Source: Liolophura sinensis (Eukaryota > Mollusca > Polyplacophora > Chitonida > Chitonidae). From it: a stretch of DNA of 64,000 nt. Position numbers and translations under genes: made by a program. Where the stretch lies: positions 62,001-126,000 of the forward strand of contig NW_027017984.1 of NCBI RefSeq assembly GCF_032854445.1, read 5' to 3'. The notes under the pieces were generated by a model. It worked only from the letters and a program-made list of their open reading frames with translations. It was not told the origin of the DNA and did not search any database. This document shows positions 61,222-64,000 of this stretch, one piece after another (the stretch's first letter is position 1; each line of letters opens with the position of its first letter).

Positions 61222-62319
61222 TTTAACTCACCCAGCAATTGTCTTACTTGTAAGTCCAAGACAATCTCAATGCCTTTATCTACGTGTAGAAAAACCAGAC
61301 CATTTGTACATAAAAAACACAAGGTACTTGATACAGTCTGCTGTAAAAAGTACAACTGACCACAGACACACATGAATAAGGTGCCAAAAGATGCGGAATT
61401 GAGCCAGGCATCGGCAGCTGTTGAAAAATTGCAAATTTCCCTGGTTTCCATGGAGTAAGAGCCGTTGCTGGGCACGTGATTATGACATAAATGATCATTC
61501 AATTGTCACTACAGGCAAAAGTATTGGTCGGAGAGCAACGCGGTTTGCACCATTCGATTTCTCGTCACAAAATACGTCGGATTAGCTTCTTACTAGCAGC
61601 ACTGGAACAGTTTGTCCACTTTTGCATTTTTACCTGGTCTTTTTGTTAATTGAAATCGGCTACACTGTACTCTGTACAATCGCGACTGGTCATTACTGTA
61701 TTCAACTTTTGATTATAAGTTATGTGCCCCTCGGTAGCCCAGAAGACGTCAAATCTTTGGGCTAAGCCCATTTAACTCACCCAGCAATTGTCTTACTTCT
61801 AAGTCCAAGACAATCTCAATGTCTTTATCTACGTGTAGAAATACCACACCATTTGTACATAAAAAACACAAGGTACTTGATACAGTCTGCTGTAAAAAGT
61901 ACAACTAAACACTGACCCACATTTATAAGGTGCCAAAAGATGTGGAATTGAGCCAGGCATCGGCAGCTGTTAAAAAATTGAAAATATCCCTGGTTTCCAT
62001 GGAGTAAGAGCCGTTGCTGGGCACGTGATTATGACATCAATGATCATTGATCTGTCGCTACAGCCAAAAGTATTGGTCGGAGAGCAACGCGGTTTGCACC
62101 ATTCGATTTCTCGTCACAAAATACGTCGGATTAGCCTCTTACTAGTAGCATTGGAACAGTTTGTCCACTTTTGCATTTTTACCTGGTCTTTTTGTTAATT
62201 GAAATCGGCTACACTGTACTCTGTACAATCGCGACTGGTCATTACTATATTCAACTTTTGACTATAAGTTATGTGCCTTTCGGTAGCCCAGAAGACGTCA
62301 AATCTTTCGGCTAAGCCCA
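61222..62319 (+). repeat. Two monomers (B-like and C-like)
   Basis: The unit at 61222 has AACCAGACC, ACCACAGACACACATGAA and private ACTTGTAAGTCC and AATGCCTTTATC. Its rear (CAGTTTGTCC, GATTATAAG, CCCCTCGG) and the next unit at 61771 (GGAATTGAGCC, TTGAAAATATCC, GTGCCTTTCGG) match 55560-56270 at an offset of about 6038 bp. Confidence 0.83.
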
Positions 62320-63417
62320 TTTAACTAACCCAGCAATTGTCTTACTTCTAAATGCAAGACAATCTCAATGTCTTTATCTACGTGTAGAAAAACCACACCA
62401 TTTGTACGTGAAAAACACAAGGTACTTGATACCGTCTGCTGTAAAAAGTACAACTGACCACAGACCCACATGAATAAGGCGCCAAAAGATGCGGAATTGA
62501 GCCAGGCATCGGCAGCTGTTGAAAAATTGCAAATTTCCCTGGTTTCCATGGAGTAAGAGCCGTTGCTGGGCACGTGATTATGACATAAATGATCATTCAA
62601 TTGTCACTACAGCCAAAAGTATTGGTCGGAGAGCAACGCGGTTTGCACCATTCGATTTCTCGTCACAAAATACGTCGGATTAGCCTCTTACCAGCAGCAC
62701 TGGAACAGTTTTTCCACTTTTGCATTTTTGCCTGGTCTTTTTGTTAATTGAAACCGGCTACACTGCACTCTGTACAATCGCGACTGGTCATTACTATATT
62801 CAACTTTTGACTATAAGTTATGTGCCCTTCGGTAGCCCAGAAGACGTCAAATCTTTGGGCCAAGCCCATTTAACTCACCCAGCAATTGCCTTACTTCTAA
62901 GTGCAAGACAATCTCAATGTCTTTATCTACGTGTAGAAATACCACACCATTTGTACGTGAAAACCACAAGGTACTTGATACAGTCTGCTGTAAAAAGTAC
63001 AACTGAACACTGACCCACTTCAGTAAGGTGCCAAAAGATGCGGAATTGAGCCAGGCATCGGCAGCTGTTGAAAAATTGCAAATATCCCTGGTTTCCATGG
63101 AGTAAGAGCCATTGCTGGGCACGTGATTATGACATAAATGATCATTCATTTGTCGCTACAGCCAAAAGTATTGGTCGGAGAGCAACGCGGATTGCACCAT
63201 TCGATTTCTCGTCACAAAATACGTCGGATTAGGCTCTTACTAGTAGCATTGGAACAGTTTTTCCACTTTTGCATTTTTGCCTGGTCTTTTTGTTAATTGA
63301 AATCGGCTACACTGTACTCTGTACAATCGCGACTGGTCATTACTATATTCAACTTTTGACTATAAGTTATGTGCCCTTCGGTAGCCCAGAAGACGTCAAA
63401 TCTTTGGGCTAAGCCCA
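62320..63417 (+). repeat. Terminal dimer higher-order repeat, copy 1
   Basis: Monomers start at 62320 (B-like, TTTAACTAACCC, CTAAATGCAAG, TACCGTCTGC, AATAAGGCGCC) and 62869 (AGAAATACC with GTGAAAACCAC, then GCCATTGCTGG and TTCATTTGTCGC). The next 583 bp repeat it. Confidence 0.87.
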
Positions 63418-64000
63418 TTTAACTAACCCAGCAATTGTCTTACTTCTAAATGCAAGACAATCTCAATGTCTTTATCTACGTGTAGAAAAACCACACCATT
63501 TGTACGTGAAAAACACAAGGTACTTGATACCGTCTGCTGTAAAAAGTATAACTGACCACAGACCCACATGAATAAGGCGCCAAAAGATGCGGAATTGAGC
63601 CAGGCATCGGCAGCTGTTGAAAAATTGCAAATTTCCCTGGTTTCCATGGAGTAAGAGCCGTTGCTGGGCACGTGATTATGACATAAATGATCATTCAATT
63701 GTCACTACAGGCAAAAGTATTGGTCGGAGAGCAACGCGGTTTGCACCATTCGATTTCTCGTCACAAAATACGTCGGATTAGCCTCTTACCAGCAGCACTG
63801 GAACAGTTTTTCCACTTTTGCATTTTTGCCTGGTCTTTTTGTTAATTGAAACCGGCTACACTGCACTCTGTACAATCGCGACTGGTCATTACTATATTCA
63901 ACTTTTGACTATAAGTTATGTGCCCTTCGGTAGCCCAGAAGACGTCAAATCTTTCGGCTAAGCCCATTTAACTCACCCAGCAATTGTCTTACTTCTAAGT
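63418..64000 (+). repeat. Terminal dimer, copy 2, cut by the window end
   Basis: The unit at 63418 matches 62320 at 1098 bp with TTTAACTAACCC, CTAAATGCAAG and AATAAGGCGCC. Only 34 bp of the following monomer (from 63967) are in the window, and these read TCTTAC rather than the CCTTAC expected from copy 1, so the dimer may not continue unchanged. Confidence 0.82.

Larger units (their letters stand above)
1..64000. repeat. 549-bp satellite tandem array (entire window)
   Basis: One 549-bp unit repeats head to tail in a single orientation with no interruption. The phase mark TTTAACTCAC is found at 1, 550, 1099, 1648, 2197, 2746, 3295 and so on to 63967, with small drifts only where single-base indels occur. 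That makes 117 complete units plus 34 bp. Two units are 417 bp; the rest are within about 3 bp of 549. Copies differ mostly by substitutions that define recurring types. No stretch of 300 bp or more falls outside the repeat. I see no gene, RNA gene or mobile element. A uniform array of this length is typical of eukaryotic heterochromatic satellite DNA. The family is not one I recognise. Confidence 0.98.

Noticed and set aside
1-64000. CRISPR array or bacterial repeat locus
   Set aside because: The repeat is 549 bp with no unique spacers, no cas genes and variation spread as monomer types. It fits satellite DNA, not CRISPR.
1-64000. Tandem rRNA, 5S, histone or snRNA gene cluster
   Set aside because: I find none of the expected conserved cores: no 5S internal control region, no histone frame, no snRNA-like segment in the 549-bp unit on either strand.

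Overview
The whole window is one tandem satellite-DNA array. A 549-bp monomer (about 42% GC, counted by hand on the first copy) repeats head to tail, in one orientation, from the first base to the last. Taking TTTAACTCAC as the phase mark (base 1), I count 117 complete units ending at 63966, then 34 bp of the next. All are within a few bases of 549 bp except two 417-bp units that carry the same 132-bp internal deletion (41177-41593 and 47083-47499). I found no unique sequence, transposon, tRNA/rRNA, CRISPR array or credible protein-coding gene. An array of this kind points to a eukaryotic genome (pericentromeric, centromeric, subtelomeric or sex-chromosome heterochromatin). CpG dinucleotides are only mildly under-represented, which leans weakly towards an invertebrate or another lineage with little CpG methylation. 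I do not recognise the satellite family and cannot name the organism.

Monomers fall into recognisable variant types. I use: A (TAAATAATCA plus GCAAGGCAG); B (ACCACAGACCCACATGAA); C (ACTAAACACTGACC, ACATTTATAAGG, then TCAATGATCATTGATCTG); D (CTTAATGTC with TTCAGAAAGG or GATGCAGAATTG); E (CACTTCAGTAAGG, standard rear); F (TTATAAGG front with GTGAAAAAATTGC); G (TTGAATAATTGC); H (GTGAAAACCAC). Combinations of types recur as local higher-order repeats (HORs) of 2 to 6 monomers.

Layout: 1-6588, two copies of a 6-mer A-B-C-D-E-F; 6589-9333, a contracted third copy; 9883-13176, two copies of trimer G-H-A', with a third at 20861-22507; 16471-20860, two copies of a 4-mer; 20861-31296, mixed monomers reusing earlier blocks; 31297-35686, two copies of another 4-mer, the third at 42143-44337; 36236-38431, a tandem dimer; 37883-41176, two copies of a trimer, the third at 44887-46533; 41177-42142 and 47083-48048, the deletion-bearing pair; 50242-55732, two copies of a 5-mer; 56831-61221, two copies of a 4-mer; 62320-64000, a dimer and the start of its repeat.

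Nothing here works together as genes. What the window records is how the array evolves: repeated local amplification, unequal exchange that leaves chimeric monomers, and gain or loss of whole monomers. The best leads are these recombination junctions, the shared 132-bp deletion, uneven conservation within the monomer, and the regularly spaced CACGTG and hairpin motifs. Several clusters of single-base indels look more like local assembly or consensus error than biology.
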